A DNA stretch of 64,000 nucleotides, from assembly GCA_946800325.1 (NCBI GenBank), contig OX326961.1, forward strand, positions 2,830,655 through 2,894,654, read 5' to 3'. The position numbers were made by a program, and so were the translations under genes. Every line of letters begins with the position of its first letter. The stretch's first letter is position 1. This DNA is from Luzula sylvatica (lineage: Eukaryota; Streptophyta; Magnoliopsida; Poales; Juncaceae). The notes under the pieces were generated by a model. It did no database searches. It was not told the origin of the DNA and worked only from the letters and a program-made list of their open reading frames with translations. This document shows, in pieces, positions 37,989 to 48,928 of this stretch.

Positions 37989-40900
37989 ATGAATTATAAA
38001 AAACTTAAAATAATGTCTTGGAATGTAAGAGGTTTAAACAATAATACTAAGAAAAATATGGTTCAGAAAAATATTAAAGATGAAACATTGGATATTTGTT
38101 GTTTACAAGAAACTAAATTAGAATTAATTAATGATAATATAAACTTAGAATGTTGTGGTAATAAACTTACTGGATATGATTATTTAGAATCAAAGGGTGC
38201 ATCAGGAGGTATTTTATTATCATGGAATAAAAACTTATTTAAACATATAAGTACTACAAAATATAAATATAATATCACTGTTAATTTACAAAATAAATGG
38301 GATGGAATGATTTTTTCAATCACAGGGGTTTATGGACCAAATAAAAGGTATGAAAAATCTGAATTTTTAGAAGAACTAAAATCAATTGCAACAATTATTA
38401 ATAATCCTTGGATTATGTTAGGAGATTTTAACTTGACTTTACATGTCAATGAGAGAAGTGGGAAATGGATAAATAATAATTATACAAGTGAATTTAGAGA
38501 ATTAATTAATAACTTAAAATTAATAGATCTACCTTTAAAAGGTAAAGAGTATACATGGAGTAATTCAATATCAAAAGCTAAATTGGATAGAACTATTATA
38601 AATAAAGATTGGATGTTAGTGTATCCTAATTCGCAACTAATAGCAAGAGTTAACACGTGTTCAGATCATATACCAATTCTATATGAGGCAAATACAAATT
38701 ATCCTATATTTAATGGTTTTAGATTTGAGTCTAAGTGGTTAAGGCTTAATGATTATAATACATTAATTAAAACTAATCTCAGTAATACTAAGAGTCAATC
38801 AATGGAGGAATTATTTAAAAAATTTCAAAAGCTAGGAACAGATTTAAAAGCGTTAAATAAAACCATGCATATTAAATATAATATTCAAATGGAAAATTGT
38901 AAAAAAATTATTTTCTGGATAGATAATTTAAATGATATTAGGGAACTAACAATAATTGAAAAATGGATTAAACTGCAAATTAAAATGAGACTTGAAACTT
39001 TAATTTCTTTAGAAAAATTATATTGGAGACAAAGGTCAAAGTTTAATTGGATTAAAAAAGGTGATGCTAATACAAGGTTCTTTCACTTACATGCTACAAT
39101 TAAGAAATCCAATTCCATGATTTCTATTTTAAAAGATAAAAATGGAATAGAGTATAAGCATCACAAACAAAAAGCAGATCTGTTATTTTCTTTTTATAGA
39201 GATTTAATGGGGAGAAAAATTATCAATAATAAGATACTTGGAAATATAAATCTAAAGAAAATATATGAAAATGATATAATAGATTTATCTAATCTGGATA
39301 AAGAGTTTGATTTAGAGAAATATCAAATTCAATAAGTACTTGGAAAAATAATAAGAGCCCTGGACCAGATGGGTTCACAGGGGAGTTTTTTAAAAATAAT
39401 TGGATTAATTTAAAACATGAATTATTAGAATTATTTAATAAAGATGCAAAAAATGGGTTATCTAATTTTAATTCATCATATATTACATTAATTGCTAAAA
39501 AAGAGAATGCTATAGAACCTAAAGACTTCAGGCCTATTTCACTTACTTCAAGTATTCAACGAATATTTTCTAAAGTTCTATCTAACAGGTTAAGTGTTTA
39601 TATTAATGAAATGATTTCTAAAAATCAACTAGGTTTTTTAAAAGGTAGAAATATTTCTGAAAATTATGTATATGCAAGAGAAGTAATTTGTAAAGCTAAA
39701 AGGACAAAAATACCCTTAATTATTTTAAAAATAGATATTCATAAAGCCTTTGATAGTGCATCATGGGAATTTTTAAATGATATATTAATAGCAAGAGGGT
39801 TTGGAAATAATTTTATAACTTGGATAAAAAACTCTGTACTTAAAGGTACTACTAGAATAATATTAAATGGAAACCCTGGAAAATATATACACTTAAAAAG
39901 GGGACTTCGACAAGGGGATCCTATTTCTACATATTTATTCTTACTTGTTATGGATGTACTATCAAAATTATTGGAAAATTTAAGTAATAAGGGGTATATT
40001 GAAAAACCAATTAATAATATACATACAAGTCTGTTTTATGCAGATGATTCTATATTATTTATTAAACCTAATATTAATAAAATTAAAAGAGTAAAATATA
40101 TATTAAATTTATTTGGCCAAGAGTCAGGGCTACAAATTAATTTTATAAAATCTGAAGTTATAGGATTAAATGTTTCTGCGAAGGAAATGGAGTCAATTTC
40201 AAAAGAATTAAACTGTAAAATCGGTCAATTCCCAATAAATTATTTAGGACTGCCTTTACACTTTAAAAAACCATCTAAAGAAGATTATTTAATATTAATA
40301 GAAAAAATTACACAAAAATTATCTGGATGGAAAGGAAGCATGTTAAGTAAGGCTGGTAGATTAGTTCTCATGAATTCAGTTTTGACATCTATGCCTATAT
40401 ATTACTTTAATGTGTTTAAATTTCCAAAGTGGGTAATTAAGGAAATTGACAAAATTAGGAAAAGTTTTTTATGGAAAGGACATAATAAATCTGGATATAA
40501 TTTAGTTAATTGGGACATTGTATGTCAACCAAAAGAAAAAGGTGGTTTAGGTGTATTAAACTTAGAAATTTTCAATAATGTCTTATTAACTAAATGGTTA
40601 TGGTTATATTATACTTCAGAAGGTAAATTAGATTGGTATAATTTATTGGAAAATAATTTAAGTGCAAATTTTGACCAAATTGATTATACTAAAAATTCAT
40701 ACTTTTGGAATGAAGTTTTAAAAAATTCTGATTTTTTTAATCAAAGTCTTAATATTATTATTGGAAATGGAATAAATGCAAATTTTTGGAAAAGTAGATG
40801 GTGTCAAAAACCATTGGTACACAAATATTCAGAATTATACTCATTTTCAGAAAATAAAATTGGAACTGTAGAATACTTTATAAAAATTATGAATGAGTCT

Positions 40901-42475
40901 AATCTATATAATAGTTTGGGTGTGAATGTACCTTTGTCTAGTGTAGCTCAGGATCAGTTTGTTAGCTTAGAGCAAGTTTGTAGCACACTTGATTTAGATC
41001 CACACCAAAAAGATATCTTTCAATGGACTTGGAATAATAACAAGGAGTATACCTGTAAAAGTGCATATCAAATATTAATTAATGGAGTTTATATTAAAGC
41101 TTATTATTATAAAATATGGAATATCAAAATTGAATTCAAGATAAAAATATATATTTGGTTATTATTTTTAAATAAAATTCTTACTGTTGATAATTTGAAG
41201 AAAAGAGGATGGTCATTGCCTAATAGATGTGTCCTTTGTAAACAATCTGAAGAGAGTGTAGAACATATGATAAGTGAATGTCAATTTACAAGGGTAGTCT
41301 TGGGAAAATTAATTGGTATCTTAGGAATATTCAATATAAACCCTAACACCTTCAAGCCTTTAGATATACTAACTAATCAAATAGAAAAAATGGAAATAAA
41401 GATACTTATCTGTTTATTTTTGTACCAAATTTGGCTTGAGAGATGCAGGAGAACGTTCACCAATCATGTATTCCAAGACTGGCAAATAGTAGATCACATA
41501 ATCTATCAATATAAATTAAATAAATTAGCAACAAAAACAGATACAAATATAAAAATGCAAATTAAAGAAGCAAACTACACTAATGAAAAATTAAATGCAG
41601 GAGAAAATAGACATATGCATAGAAGAGAAGAGGACCAAGGAAGAAGGATTAATGGCAATGGAACTGGTTTTAATGCCGGTTCAAGTCAAGAGAATGGAAG
41701 GGAAGAAAATCAACAAAGAAGATTAACTGGTACTGATTCCAGTACCGGTACCAGCAAGGAGAGCAATAGAGGAAATATCCAGCAAAGAAGAGTGAATGGT
41801 ACAGAATCAAGTATCAGTAAAAGCAAGGAGGATAGAAGAGCAAGCGATCAACAAAGAATAATAACTGGTACTGGTACCATTATCAGTATCAGTAATGGAA
41901 ATGTAATCGAGGACGGTCAACAAAGAAAAATGACTGGTACCGGTTTTCGACCAGGTACCAGTCAGGAAAATAGAAGAGATGAAGATCAACATAAAATAAT
42001 TAATGAACCAGGAACCAGTACTCTTACTGGTAACAGAAACGAAATAACAGTAGAAGATCAGCAAAGAGAATTGAAACTAAATAACAGTACTGGATCAAGT
42101 TTCGGTACCGATATTATTAGATTTGGTAAATATGATACCAGTACTGTTATTGAAAATCGAATAGAGAGTGTAGAAAGCGATTTTTCATTAAGATCTAGTC
42201 AGAGTTTGACTAAGAAGGTCTGGTGGTTTAATTCGGAGTCAAGTGAGGAAGAAAGATCTAAACAAAACGAAATAAATCCAGAAGAAAGAGAAATCGAAGC
42301 GAACAATCAATCAAACCAGTTAGATCAAGAGAACTTTACCTTAACAAGTGTTGTTGCGAGCTTAGAGGAACTAATAGCGATAAAACAAAGCAGGATGGCA
42401 GATGCAGACCAACAGTTCGAAGAAGGTAAAGTAGTCACCATGGAAGAGCTTGGATTTGTCTTAGAACCAGATTGA
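37989..42475 (+). pseudogene. LINE ORF2: AP endonuclease, reverse transcriptase, CCHC, repeat tail; one frameshift
   Basis: Frame 1, 37989-39335 (448 aa), has the APE endonuclease with N12 (SWNVRGL), E41 (LQETK), Y115 (GVYGP), D146/N148 (GDFN) and S225-D226-H227. The reading frame then changes near 39310-39335, just before the RT motif SPGPDGF, and continues to 42475. In that part (positions counted from 39611) are RT motifs IDIHKAFDSA (D42), GLRQGDPIS, YADD (143-146), NYLGLPL and KGGLGVLNL. These are followed by the zf-RVT finger C540-C543-H552-C557. It would nick target DNA and prime cDNA synthesis. There is no RNase H domain. From about residue 675 a hydrophilic tail of ~280 residues follows, with a tandem repeat. 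The frameshift makes this copy probably inactive. Confidence 0.85.
41633..42100 (+). repeat. 69-bp (23-residue) in-frame tandem repeat in the LINE ORF2 tail
   Basis: The motif QQR(R/K/I) followed by a (T/N)GT-type sequence recurs at residues 676, 701, 724, 747, 770, 793 and 817 of the second ORF2 frame, a spacing of 23-24. At the DNA level each unit has CAACAAAGAA followed by GGTAC-rich stretches. The reading frame is kept through all units. Base composition here is less AT-rich than in the RT part. Confidence 0.85.
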
Positions 42476-42836
42476 GAAGGGGCGGAGATTAGGGTTGGCA
42501 GAGGAGGCGATGACTTTAGGGTTAGAAGAGCGGCGATTTTGGGAAGGAAAGACGAGAGAGGCGGGAGAAGAGGAAAATGCAAGGAAGCGCAGGAAGAAGG
42601 CTTTTATACTTAGGTCAACTAAATCCAGGATACTAATTCCAGGGAAACTAGAATTGGGATTCTAGGATTTGGTAATATTATTGAGCTTACTTCAATTCAA
42701 ATTAGGGTATAAGGGTCTATAGTTAATTATTAGGAATTCAGGGAAATTTTGTATTAAACATGTAATGCATTTTTAATATTAAATATATTCAATAGACGTA
42801 GGACATAAGAGCCTACTCTATTTCTTCTAAAAAAAA
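42476..42836 (+). other. LINE 3' UTR and short A tail
   Basis: The first ~110 bp are purine- and GC-rich (GGGGCGGAGATTAGGG, GAGGCGGGAGAAGAGG), unlike the rest of the element. An AT-rich stretch follows, ending in TTTCTTCT and A8 at 42829-42836. Confidence 0.6.
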
Positions 42837-43457
42837 CATTTCTTTTTTTCTTTTTCTTTTTGAATAAAATTAGATAACATTTCTTGCTTATTTTATTTGT
42901 TAATATTTCTTCTGGGATGTAACTAATTAGTAGTTGATTAATAACTGTTAATTAATTTGAGTTAATTTTATTTTGTGGATTATTAGTTGTAATTTTTCAG
43001 ATGTGTATGTATTACTATTACCTGTTAATTAGGTATTATGAATATATTTATTTGAATTTTGAATTTTCATTATTAACTGTTAATTTGGCTTGATTATTAA
43101 TTGTTAATTTGATATAAATTTTGAATATATTTATTTTGAATTTTGAATTTGGTATTAATTAACTGTTAATTATTAGTGCTGATATCATCTTGTAATTATA
43201 GTTCAAAAGTAACTGATTAATTATTAATGTAGTTCAAAAGTTATTAAATATACAAAGTTAATAATTAACAAGATCTTATAATTGTATATCATTTGGAATA
43301 GAAACTATGAATTGCCATGTTAATTAAGTTAACTATTGATCATATGAAACTGATTAAGTTAATTGCCAAAATATGGTTAATCAAATTAATTGTTAAAATA
43401 TGATTTATTTTAACTATTGAGGTGTATTTGATGATTTATTGACTGTACTGGAATGTT
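42837..43457. other. AT-rich spacer between LINE and outer copia element
   Basis: About 600 bp with many GTTAATT/TTAATTA words and no ORF. The sequence just before the outer element is GGAATGTT. Confidence 0.5.
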
Positions 43458-45262
43458 TGAAGGAAATACAGTTTTGGATCATCGCTAAAATTGGTACGTA
43501 GGACAAACGAACGTACGCGTTCGTGGGCATACGAAACAGATTAGTAAAACTGGTATAACTTTCAGTAGGAAACTCCGATTTGAATGGTTCAAATTGGGTT
43601 AGTTAGATAATGAGATTATGTAGAACTTTCATGTTGTAATATATTTCATTTGAGCGAAGTATCAGTATCGTTCTAATGAAATACCGAAAGGGTGCGACAG
43701 TTTGACATACAGTCAGTAATACGGCCGTAACGTTCGGGTCCGAACTCCAATTGGGCTGGGACAAATTGGGTTGGAAAGATAATTAGATTATCTACAACTT
43801 TCGTAAATGTTCAAAGTCGGTTGGAACGATTTAATATTTTCGTTCTGACAGATTACTGAAAGTGTGTATGCAGTTTTCTGTTTGAAAAGGTGTATAGAAG
43901 ATATACATACCTTTTGGCCCATCCTTATCCTATGGAGTATATATAGGATGTTTCTCTCTCTCTCATAAGTCTAACCAGTTGAATAATTAGATTAGTTCAA
44001 CCAGAAAATTAATGGAGTTAATTTAGAATTAATCCAGAAATTAAGAGACTCTAATCACTTGATGAAAGAGTGCGAAGAGATTGAGAGAGAAGGAGAAAAT
44101 AATTTTCTCCGTCTAGAGAATCGAAACGCAATCATGCAAGTTCGCCGGTGCATCGTCTAGGCAGGTGCATCCGCGACCGAGGTGCTACGACTCACGGTGG
44201 ATACGGGTAGAGGAGCGACACATGTGGCTCTTCGTTGTGATCAAACCGGAGAAGTAATCGAGTAACGGGCTGTGGAATCATGCGGGCATGGAACGCACGA
44301 AGACAACCCGAGGCGTGTCGAAACGGTGGGAGACGTGCGGTATGGGACGTACGGGCTAGTCACCAACGTGACACCGAAGGAAATAGAAGGCGGCGATCAA
44401 CCCTTCGTGTGCCATCAATTTGGCACTGGTATGAATCTGTCCTTCTATTCGCATCGTATCCTCGAAGTCGTGGCGTGATCTCGGGAATCGGGGAATCGAA
44501 CCGGGCCTACATATCCGCTGCGCGGGCCCGGGGTCGAGGATATTCCTCATCAATGTTAAATATGATTAATTTCCATAATTGTTCGTCATTTTTTTTTGTT
44601 AATATACTTAATTAAGTTGCCAAAAAAATTGTTAAAAAATGGAATGAATTACTTTTAGTAAATTTTTTTTTTGATTAACTGAGACGGGTTCAAAGCCCTA
44701 CTTTTAGTAAATTAATTACCTTATATGTCAAAATATGGTTAATTGAGTTATAAAAAGAAGGTTTCTATGTAACTATTTCTAAACAAGTTAAATATCATAT
44801 TTTGGTTAATTAAATTATCAAATTTTTGTTGGTTTGTTAATCAAATTTTCAAAATATATTTGTTAATTGAATCTTGAAAATAATATTTGTTAATCAAGTT
44901 GTCATATATTTGTTAGTAAGTTACCTAAATATTATTTGTTAATTATGTTAATTATCTGAAAATTGTGCTAACAAGTAATTGTTACTTACCATATTTGTTA
45001 ATTATCATATATATTAATTAATTGATTTGCCATTTTTTTTATGAATTTTTATGATTAATTGTTAATTGGAATGTATTGATTGGACTGCTAAATACATATA
45101 GCTCAACTGTTAATTCACTGAAAATTTTGGGAGCAAAGTTATTAGGTCTATGGATTAACACATGTCCCAAACGCCATGCTGATTCAATTAGCAATGATGT
45201 AACGAATTTCAGGGACACGGTAAAATTTCCGAGAAGAATTATCCCAAGAAGAAATTGAATGT
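43458..45262 (+). repeat. Left LTR of the outer element (~1.8 kb)
   Basis: It begins TGAAGGAAATACAG and is shared with 59072-60875 with about ten differences by eye, for example AAAATTGG/AAAATGG at the start, TAATACGG/TAAAACGG and CATCGTATCC/CATCGTACCC. A TATATATA box is at 43938-43945. The 5' half has moderate GC; the last ~700 bp are AT-rich. ORFs here (44272-44615) occur in both LTRs but have no recognisable product. Confidence 0.9.
43938..43945 (+). promoter_or_regulatory. TATA box of the outer LTR
   Basis: TATATATA within GGAGTATATATAGGATG, followed by a CT-rich stretch. This is a likely Pol II promoter of the element; the same site is near 59550 in the right LTR. Confidence 0.55.
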
Positions 45263-45627
45263 CCGTCGCAACGGACACTGTAGCAGATACAGGAAATTGG
45301 TAATTTTTTGCGAAAAACACATATTCCGTTATAACGGACTTGGTGTCCGTTGTAACGGACCCTGTATAGGATGCGGGGGTGTGAGGAGGACTGTGAAAAA
45401 CGCATATTCCGTTGCAACGGACTTGGAGTCCGTTGTAACGGACCTTGTATTAGATACAAGGTTGCGGGGATGCCTTGGGTGTCTTTTGGAGTCCGTTGTA
45501 ACGGACATGGTCCATTGTAACGGAGCTCTACGCAGTTGGTCCGTTGTAATGGACAGGAGTTCCGTTGTAATGGAGTGCCAAGTATACTGGAGGTCCGTTG
45601 TAATGGACTATATTGCGTTACAACGGA
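45262..45627. repeat. Cluster of eleven TCCGTTGTAACGGA palindrome-like motifs
   Basis: Copies start at 45262, 45325, 45346, 45408, 45429, 45492, 45511, 45540, 45561, 45594 and 45614, each 14 bp with inverted arms TCCGTT/AACGGA and a 2-bp centre. Several have variant arms (TCCATT, AATGGA, GCGTTA). Some come in pairs about 21 bp apart. They begin directly at the inner edge of the left LTR, where a primer binding site is expected. They are absent from the right LTR flank. Confidence 0.9.
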
Positions 45628-46429
45628 CTGGTTTCTGGTTGCTGATTTTGTTTTCGGGATAACTTTGGCTACAAAACTTGGAATTTTGAGTTCTTTATAT
45701 CGATTTGATCGGCATCAATCATACTAGCATATTATTAGATAATTATTTAGAATAATTAGACTCCCAAATAAAATCATATGCATATAGAAAATCTTGTGAT
45801 AGTGATATAATTGGATTATATCACGGATTTAGAAACGTGCAATGGCATGATCCCTCATAATATTTAAGTCATGGAAATGCCTTCCTTATTCACAACCACT
45901 ATGATCGGTACTACGTCTCACATGGGTTAAGGCCAAAGCCGACATGGGTTATTGTAGTCATCGACGAGGTGGCAAGCGTTAAATAGGGACTGATAAGGGT
46001 TAAGGCCAAAGCCGACTTATTAGTAGTTTATTTGAACGATACGCTGAGTATGGTTGTGACTTAACCGTTCAAGCCAGTAAGGGTTGAGGCCAAAGCCGAC
46101 TTGATTGGAAGTTCGGGGCATAGATAGGATGCACACACGGAACTGGGATTGTATTGGATACGATCCATCACCGAAATCCTATAAAGGTTCAAGAGTCGCA
46201 TTGGATGTGATTGGATATAATCCTACCTAAATAGCGAGATCCCATTCGTCTGCCAAAGCAACTTGTGGGAGGATCGTGAAATATGGGTCTTGAGTGTTAT
46301 GGACTTGGAGTCCCGTATCGGTATGAGGGTTATCGATTCGATAAAATAACACTATCATATAATTATCATATAAGCATATAGATTAAGTACGCACGGTTAG
46401 GAGTTAATCTTCATCATCCGTTTAGAATT
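45628..46429 (+). other. 5' leader of the outer element with repeated GGCCAAAGCCGAC motif
   Basis: GGGTT(A/G)AGGCCAAAGCCGAC occurs three times (about 45925, 45999 and 46084). The stretch 46100-46345 can be loosely aligned with the leader of the nested element (about 50100-50350: GGGGCA.., ATTGGA..CCTACC..), so the leader is shared by the two elements. No coding sequence was seen. Confidence 0.5.
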
Positions 46430-48284
46430 ATGTTTTCAAGCAACACCACATATATCGATGAGATCGATATGATAGATGGCTTTTGGGCCGGAATTACCGT
46501 TATTAACCTTGATAGTCAAAGAATAGTTCTTAGACTTAAAGGAACGTGTTGGACACGGAAATGCATGGTAGATTCGGGGCTCGAGGCATTGGCTTTAGAG
46601 AAAGCCGGGTTCGATAAACTTTTTCGATAAACTTTAAGAAGGAATCGAACGATATTACGTGCCTTGTGGTGGTATGTATAGACGCATATTCTCAAAATTG
46701 TTTTGAGAATTCGGGTGTATATAAAATTAAAACACAAAGCTCATGAAATAGTTTCAAGAGCTAGATCGCGTTGAATGGTTCGATGCGGCTCAAAGAGTAG
46801 GTTAATTTTGAGACGCCTTATGGGTCTTGGATTAACACTCGTGTGTTGATGGTACGAGATTTGATCGTCGTGACCGAATATCATATGCAATCGATAGATA
46901 AGTCGATCCCGAAATTGCATGAGATGCGATTTAAATTTGAATTGGAGATACTCGGAGTATCCGAGGAATCCATTGCATATAGATGCATGGATGTCCTTGT
47001 AATTCAAAAACGGGATCGAAAGAAATGTATCTCTAAGGGTATTTTGGGAAAATGTTTTCCAAACAGAAAGTTCGGACAAGGAGTTGTCCAAACTAATGAC
47101 TCAAAAATGGTGAAATCCGAGGAGGATTAAACCTAGTAGTTGATTGCTTCTTTTGGCATTGCCGTCTTGGCCATATAAACGAGATTCGCGTATCTAGATT
47201 CCATATGATGGATTGCTAGAATCATTCGAATTAGATTCGATTGATTAATGCGATACTTATTTATTAGGCAAGACGACAAAGGGCATCATTCTCCAATGGT
47301 TGGAGAAAGATCCAACGAATTATTGGAACTTACATTCACATGTAGATGATCCGATAAGTTCCGAGGCAAGAGGAGGCTATCAATATTTTGTTATGTTTAT
47401 GGACGGTTAAATTAGATATGGAAATATCTATTTAGTGCGTGCCGAAACGGAGACTTTTGAAAGGTTCAAAGAGTTTCAAAAACGAAATACGAAATCAACT
47501 AAGCAAGAAAATCAAAGCTTTTCGATAGGATCGAGAAGGCGAGTATTTGAGCTAAACCTTTCGATAGGATCGAAGAGGCGATATTTGAGTTATGAATATT
47601 GATGATCATTTATGATTGTGGAATCGTTTCACGATTGCCTTTATTCGGAACATTGAGATGTGTCCGAAAAGAGGAAATGAACGCATGTTGGACATGGTTC
47701 GATAAATGATAAGTCAATAGGATCTCCCAAAAATGTTTTGGGGATACGCCCTTGAGACAGCGGCACTAATTAATGGTTGCATATAAGATATGGACCATAA
47801 ACCTTCTAATCGGTACAAAAGACGCCATATGAGATATGGATCGGAATGGTTCCGAAGTGGTCACTTGTACAGATTTGAGGATGTGAGTGTATTTCGAAAT
47901 TTGTTTCGGTTAAACTCAATCCGAAATCTGGAAATTGTTCGTTTATCCTTAAGGAAACTAAAGGGTATTAGTTCTAACGTCCCGACGAAAATTAGATTTT
48001 CGTGGCTCGAAGAGATGCCTTCTTGGAGGAGGACTAGATGCGCACAAGTTTGGAACATGGTGTCATTTATCTCTATGCGGGCTAGTGGGAGTAGAATAAA
48101 TCTCGAAAGAGTTCGAGATTTGAAAATGAACATTGTACCGATGAAAGTTGACATGGCTTCATCAAGAGTTGATGAACGCAAGTCGAACACACAAAGGAAT
48201 TTTTCGTAGATCAAATAGGCTATATCATAAGCCGGTAAATACGGATTTATCGTGGCTAATGATGATAGATCGAAATCATATGAT
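46430..48284 (+). pseudogene. Decayed gag and integrase part of the outer copia element
   Basis: Comparison with the nested element shows a degenerate gag from 46430 (MFSSNTTYIDEI.., KFELEI near 46930). The zinc knuckle and the DTG protease motif were not found. The GAG-pre-integrase FWHCRLGHINE lies at about 47152-47184, then GKTTKG and an integrase core remnant (EARGGYQYFVMFMDG near 47370-47410, then a stop, then ETFERFKEF). From about 47790 sequence matches the region before RT (KPSNRYKRR.. to near 48200). Frameshifts and stops are frequent. It ends at the insertion point of the nested element. Confidence 0.75.
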
Positions 48285-48289
48285 GATTC
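48285..48289. repeat. Target-site duplication of the nested element, left (GATTC)
   Basis: GATTC directly precedes the left 627-bp LTR and is repeated at 56321-56325 directly after the right one. Confidence 0.9.
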
Positions 48290-48916
48290 TGAAAGAAAAT
48301 ATGGCTTAAGAATTAACTTGGAAGAATTTATATAAATAGGCAAATCTGCAGTCAGAATTGGACCCGTTCAGAATTATGGGTTTTAACCAAATTTCAGATA
48401 ATTATGATTTAATCTAATTTCGGGCCCATTCAGATAATTAAGGTTTTAACCTAATTTCGGCCCAATCCGAAAGCTAGGGTTTTAACCTAATTTTTGCCTA
48501 TATATATATTCTGATTTCAACTTTCTCTCTCTTCGAGGCTGCCATTTTTCTGACCTAATTTTGGCCGCCGAAATTCTTCTTTCTCCCACAGAATTTCAAA
48601 GTGAGATCGAGAGAGAAATAGAAGAGAGATCTGAGCAATTTGTTGAGAGAAATAATCGTGACATCGGCTAGAACGGCGTTGACGGTTCCGATCGGACGAA
48701 TATCAAGGTGGACACGAGTAGAGGGGCTGCACGAGCAATCCTTGGAGAAGGTTCAACAGATTGGAGAAGAAGACATCACGTACTAACTTGTACGAGGTAA
48801 AATTCTGATTACTCTTCCTTTTCGGTGTTTTTCGAGTGTGATCCAGGGTAGAATTAGGTTACACATGCGTGAATAATTCCGCTGCATACTCTAATAATCG
48901 TATGCGTAATCCTACA
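48290..48916 (+). repeat. 5' LTR of the nested copia element
   Basis: It starts TGAAAGAAAATATGG and ends CCTACA, 627 bp. Compared with the 3' LTR I see two differences: GTAAAATTCTG against GTAAAATTTTG near 48803, and GGTTACACATG against GGTTACGCATG near 48869. A TATATATATA box lies at about 48499-48508, followed by a CT-rich transcribed part. Confidence 0.95.
48499..48508 (+). promoter_or_regulatory. TATA box of the nested LTR
   Basis: TATATATATA between GCC and TTCTGATTTC in the 5' LTR, upstream of a CT-rich stretch. Likely promoter of the genomic RNA. Confidence 0.6.
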
Positions 48917-48917
48917 G

Positions 48918-48928
48918 TGGTATCAGAG
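48918..48928 (+). other. Primer binding site (initiator tRNA-Met type)
   Basis: TGGTATCAGAG lies one base after the LTR end. It is complementary to the 3' end of plant initiator tRNA-Met, the usual primer of copia elements. Confidence 0.9.

Larger units (their letters stand above)
35270..42836 (+). mobile_element. L1-type LINE retrotransposon, near full length, with frameshifts
   Basis: The order is 5' UTR with tandem repeats, ORF1 (zinc knuckles), ORF2 (endonuclease, reverse transcriptase, CCHC), a 3' UTR, and a short A8 tail at 42829-42836. The 5' limit is placed just after a T tract at 35248-35273 and is uncertain. I could not define a target-site duplication. Coding parts are very AT-rich (Lys, Asn, Ile). 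ORF1 and ORF2 are each broken by one frameshift, so this copy is probably not autonomous. Confidence 0.85.

Noticed and set aside
44272..44615. Overlapping ORFs conserved in both outer LTRs
   Set aside because: Conservation follows from LTR duplication; they overlap in several frames and show no domain.
45262..45627. CRISPR-like array
   Set aside because: The motifs are spaced irregularly, short and in a plant retrotransposon; spacers are not of constant length.
47790..48209. 139-codon ORF as an independent gene
   Set aside because: It aligns with the end of the integrase region of the nested copia element and is a chance open piece of the decayed outer pol.
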